Shown piece after piece: positions 6,353 to 8,381 of a stretch of DNA of 8,381 nt (within the stretch, counting starts at the first letter, position 1; the number at the start of each line of letters is the position of its first letter). Under the pieces are notes generated by a model. That model did no database searches. It was given only the letters and a program-made list of their open reading frames with translations, and had not been told where the DNA came from. This stretch comes from Methanobacteriota archaeon. GTDB taxonomy: Archaea > Altiarchaeota > Altiarchaeia > IMC4 > QMZM01. The stretch is taken from NCBI GenBank assembly GCA_903930485.1, contig CAIYYO010000176.1, positions 1 through 8,381 of the forward strand. Direction: 5' to 3'. The translations under genes were made by a program, and so were the position numbers.

Positions 6353-8008
6353 ATGCTGAAAAGGATCCCCCGAAGGATAAAGAACATACAGAGGAGCAGG
6401 CAGATAGCCAACGTCCTAATCAAGAACGGCTACGGCCACATCATACAGAGGCTGGACTTAAAGCTGCCGCTCACCAAGAAGCCGGAGAAAGACGTCGAAA
6501 AGATGCCTCCCGCGGTCCGGGCACGCCTCGTACTTGAAGAATTGGGGCCGACCTTCATAAAGCTGGGACAGATCCTTTCGACCAGGCCGGAACTCATCCC
6601 CCTGGAATACGTCGACGAATTCAGAAAGCTCCAGGACAAAGTCCCAGGCTTTGGGTACGAAGCCGTCGAATCAGAGATCAGGAGGGAATTCGGGGCATCG
6701 ATAGATGAATTGTTCGACTCCTACGACAAAGAACCGCTCGCTGCCGCATCAATAGCCCAGGTCCACCATGCCATACTCAACGGAGAAGACGTCGTAGTCA
6801 AGGTCCAGAGGCCGGGCATAGAGGACGACATCGAGTCCGACCTCGACATCCTGTACAATCTGGCGCACATGATAGAGAGACAATTCCCTGAAAGCGCGTT
6901 ATACGACCCCTCCGGCATAGTGAACGAGTTCGCCAAGACCATCAGGAAGGAACTAGACTTCATGGTCGAGGCAAGGAACGCGGAAAAATTCAAGAGAAAT
7001 TTTGCTAATTATCCCGGCGTATACGTGCCGCCGGTCTACTGGGAGGTCACGAGCAAAAGGGTGCTGACGCTGGAGATGATAAGGGGCCAGAAGATAGGGG
7101 AATGCTGCAACGACCTGGACCCGGCGCTTCGGAAAGACCTCGCGGGAAAGCTGGCGAAGTCGTACATGAAGCAGGTCTTCACGGACGGTTTCTTTCACGG
7201 CGACCCGCATCCCGGCAACATATTCATCGTCGACCGCGAAGTGATCGCGTACATGGACTTCGGCATAATGGGCCGCGTCGACGAATACATGAAGGACAAA
7301 TTATCAAATTTGTTCATCGCGATAATACAGAAGAACAAGCTCAAGATAGTCGACGAGCTATTGGACATAGGGATAGCCAGCGACGAGACGTTGATAGAAG
7401 ACTTCAGGAACGACATAAGCGAGCTCATAGACGAATACTACGACACCTCGATAAAGCAGGTAGAGATCCCGGCCATGATGAACGACGTCATGAAGACCGC
7501 GCTAAAGCACAGGATAAAGATACCTGCAAGCTTCACGCTACTCATAAAGACGCTGGTCACGATGGAAGCCATGTGCAGCCAGCTTTCCCCTGAATTCAAT
7601 TTCACGGAAACGGCTCAGCCATTCGTCGAATCAATGGTCGCGGAAAAGGTCAGCCCGGCAAAGATTGTCGGAAAATTCATGCAGAACGTCGTAGAGATAA
7701 ACGACATGCTGACCGTGATACCCCGGCGAGTGAATACCATCCTCTCAAAGCTCCAGGAAGGAAAGCTCGTCATAGACCTGGAACACAAGGGCCTCAACAG
7801 GTTCATAACAGAGATGGACACTGTCAGCAACCGGATATCCATAAGCCTGATAATATCGGCTCTGATAGTCGGCTCATCGGTGATCATGCTCACGGGAAAA
7901 GGGCCGCTGCTCTTCGAATTCCCGATACTGGGCGTGCTGGGATACATAATAGCCGGATTCCTCGGCCTATTCCTCGTCATATCGGTCCTTCGGACCGGCA
8001 AATTCTGA
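6353..8008 (+). CDS. UbiB/AarF/ABC1 (ADCK-type) atypical protein kinase-like protein, membrane anchored
   Basis: This 551-residue member of the UbiB family has the full set of hallmark motifs. They are the KxGQ motif at 70-73 (KLGQ, in FIKLGQILSTRPELIP) and the Ala-rich loop AAASIAQVH (130-138) that replaces the kinase Gly-rich loop. Also present are Lys150 in VVVKVQRPG, Glu207 in the LDFMVEARN segment (201-209), catalytic loop HGDPHPGN (282-289) and metal-binding DFG (302-304). Two hydrophobic helices near 497-515 and 524-547 anchor the C-terminus, as in bacterial UbiB. Family knowledge: UbiB proteins bind or hydrolyse ATP and support quinone or isoprenoid-lipid metabolism and trafficking, and protein kinase activity is usually suppressed by the Ala-rich loop. 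In an archaeon, menaquinone, methanophenazine or archaeal lipids are possible clients. That is inference; the window holds no quinone genes. It is divergent from the antiporter and followed by a phasin-like gene. Confidence 0.96.
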   Translation: MLKRIPRRIKNIQRSRQIANVLIKNGYGHIIQRLDLKLPLTKKPEKDVEKMPPAVRARLVLEELGPTFIKLGQILSTRPELIPLEYVDEFRKLQDKVPGFGYEAVESEIRREFGASIDELFDSYDKEPLAAASIAQVHHAILNGEDVVVKVQRPGIEDDIESDLDILYNLAHMIERQFPESALYDPSGIVNEFAKTIRKELDFMVEARNAEKFKRNFANYPGVYVPPVYWEVTSKRVLTLEMIRGQKIGECCNDLDPALRKDLAGKLAKSYMKQVFTDGFFHGDPHPGNIFIVDREVIAYMDFGIMGRVDEYMKDKLSNLFIAIIQKNKLKIVDELLDIGIASDETLIEDFRNDISELIDEYYDTSIKQVEIPAMMNDVMKTALKHRIKIPASFTLLIKTLVTMEAMCSQLSPEFNFTETAQPFVESMVAEKVSPAKIVGKFMQNVVEINDMLTVIPRRVNTILSKLQEGKLVIDLEHKGLNRFITEMDTVSNRISISLIISALIVGSSVIMLTGKGPLLFEFPILGVLGYIIAGFLGLFLVISVLRTGKF

Positions 8009-8015
8009 GAGGCAT

Positions 8016-8024
8016 CTTTTAACC
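8016..8024 (+). promoter_or_regulatory. Possible TATA element before the phasin-like gene
   Basis: The 52-base gap between the kinase stop and the small gene contains TCTTTTAAC. Its centre lies about 25 bases before ACAAGAGG, so it could start a short leader that still contains the GAGG ribosome-binding site at 8048-8051. Simple read-through from the kinase gene is equally possible. Confidence 0.25.
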
Positions 8025-8060
8025 AAGAAACGCAGAATAAGTAACAAGAGGCACCAAAAA

Positions 8061-8357
8061 ATGGACGACTACATGAAAAAAATGATCCTATTAGGATACG
8101 GGATCGCGGCATTGACCAGGGAAAAAGCAGAACAATTAGCCGAGGAACTCGTAAAGAAAGGCGAGATAAGCGAGGAAGACAGCAAGGCATTCGTCAAAGA
8201 CGTGCTCAAACGATCCGAAACGCAGAGGAACGAGCTGGAGAAGAAGATCGAGGAAGAAGTAAACAAGGCTGCGGGACGGCTGAATCTGGCGACGAAGGAC
8301 GATATAGCAAGGCTAGAGAAGAAGATTGATGCGATGAAGGCGGCGAAGAAAAAGTAG
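8061..8357 (+). CDS. Small phasin-like coiled-coil protein (COG3937 type)
   Basis: This 98-residue, highly charged, almost wholly helical protein has a short amphipathic N-terminal segment (MKKMILLGYGIAALTREKAE). Long helices follow, with many Lys and Glu residues in heptad-like spacing (about 20-66). A final helix, ATKDDIARLEKKIDAM (76-91), ends in a lysine tail. The final helix, preceded by a RLNL link, resembles the conserved end of COG3937 'phasin family' proteins, annotated as polyhydroxyalkanoate regulators. That name is by homology and should not be taken as proof of polymer storage. GAGG sits nine bases before the ATG, a better ribosome-binding site than most genes here. It lies 52 bases after the UbiB-type gene on the same strand. 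Inference: it works with that kinase-like protein at the membrane or at lipid surfaces. Confidence 0.85.
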   Translation: MDDYMKKMILLGYGIAALTREKAEQLAEELVKKGEISEEDSKAFVKDVLKRSETQRNELEKKIEEEVNKAAGRLNLATKDDIARLEKKIDAMKAAKKK

Positions 8358-8360
8358 ATT

Positions 8361-8380
8361 GTTCCTTTATTCTATTTTTC
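8361..8380 (+). terminator. T-rich probable terminator after the phasin-like gene
   Basis: Immediately after the TAG stop at 8355-8357 the plus strand becomes T-rich and contains a T5 run at 8375-8379. This suits archaeal oligo-T termination. The window ends here, so the full element cannot be judged. Confidence 0.4.
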
Positions 8381-8381
8381 A

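Noticed and set aside
7102..7593. A 163-codon plus-strand frame inside the UbiB-type gene
   Set aside because: It is an out-of-frame shadow rich in Arg, His and Gly, while the main frame holds the catalytic motifs HGDPHPGN and DFG.
7983..7997. A perfect short hairpin CGGTCC-TTC-GGACCG near the end of the UbiB-type gene, a possible terminator
   Set aside because: It lies within the coding sequence (residues near SVLRTG), is not followed by a T run, and such short stems arise by chance. Archaea usually terminate at T tracts instead.

Overview
The window looks like a chromosomal segment of an archaeon. The evidence is indirect. Isoleucine is often ATA and arginine often AGG, and several genes have A/T-rich TATA-like elements 24-40 bases before the start with little or no Shine-Dalgarno sequence. 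Oligo-T tracts follow gene ends. The gene content is also archaeal in flavour: a COG1361 (S-layer-like) protein inside a MacB-type ABC operon, and a GbsR/MarR regulator. I cannot name the lineage from the sequence; a euryarchaeal or DPANN-type genome would fit. No rRNA, tRNA, CRISPR array, insertion sequence or integration site is visible, and no stretch longer than 100 bases lacks a gene.

Minus strand, about 5160 down to 1: one compact operon read right to left. It runs GbsR/MarR-type regulator (5111-4605), MacB/LolD-type ABC ATPase (4594-3791), a secreted and membrane-anchored protein of four Ig-like COG1361 repeats (3794-2112, overlapping the ATPase gene by ATGA), a MacB/FtsX permease (2069-846), and a second paralogous permease (839 to the window edge, C-terminus missing). 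The order suggests a self-regulated, heterodimeric MacB-like machine. The COG1361 protein would take the extracytoplasmic partner role that MacA plays in Gram-negative bacteria. The substrate is unknown.

Minus strand, 6261-5191: a CaCA-family sodium/calcium-type antiporter with its own promoter. It is separated from the ABC operon by two T6 tracts that look like an archaeal terminator.

Plus strand, 6353-8357: a UbiB/AarF/ABC1 atypical kinase with two C-terminal membrane helices, followed by a small phasin-like coiled-coil protein (COG3937 type). The antiporter and kinase genes are divergent across 91 bases that hold a clear TATA element and an interrupted palindrome.

Nothing here is a wholly unknown system. 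The most noteworthy points are the archaeal MacB/COG1361/regulator operon, the UbiB-phasin pairing, and an antiporter whose Asn and Asp ligand positions appear swapped between the two halves.
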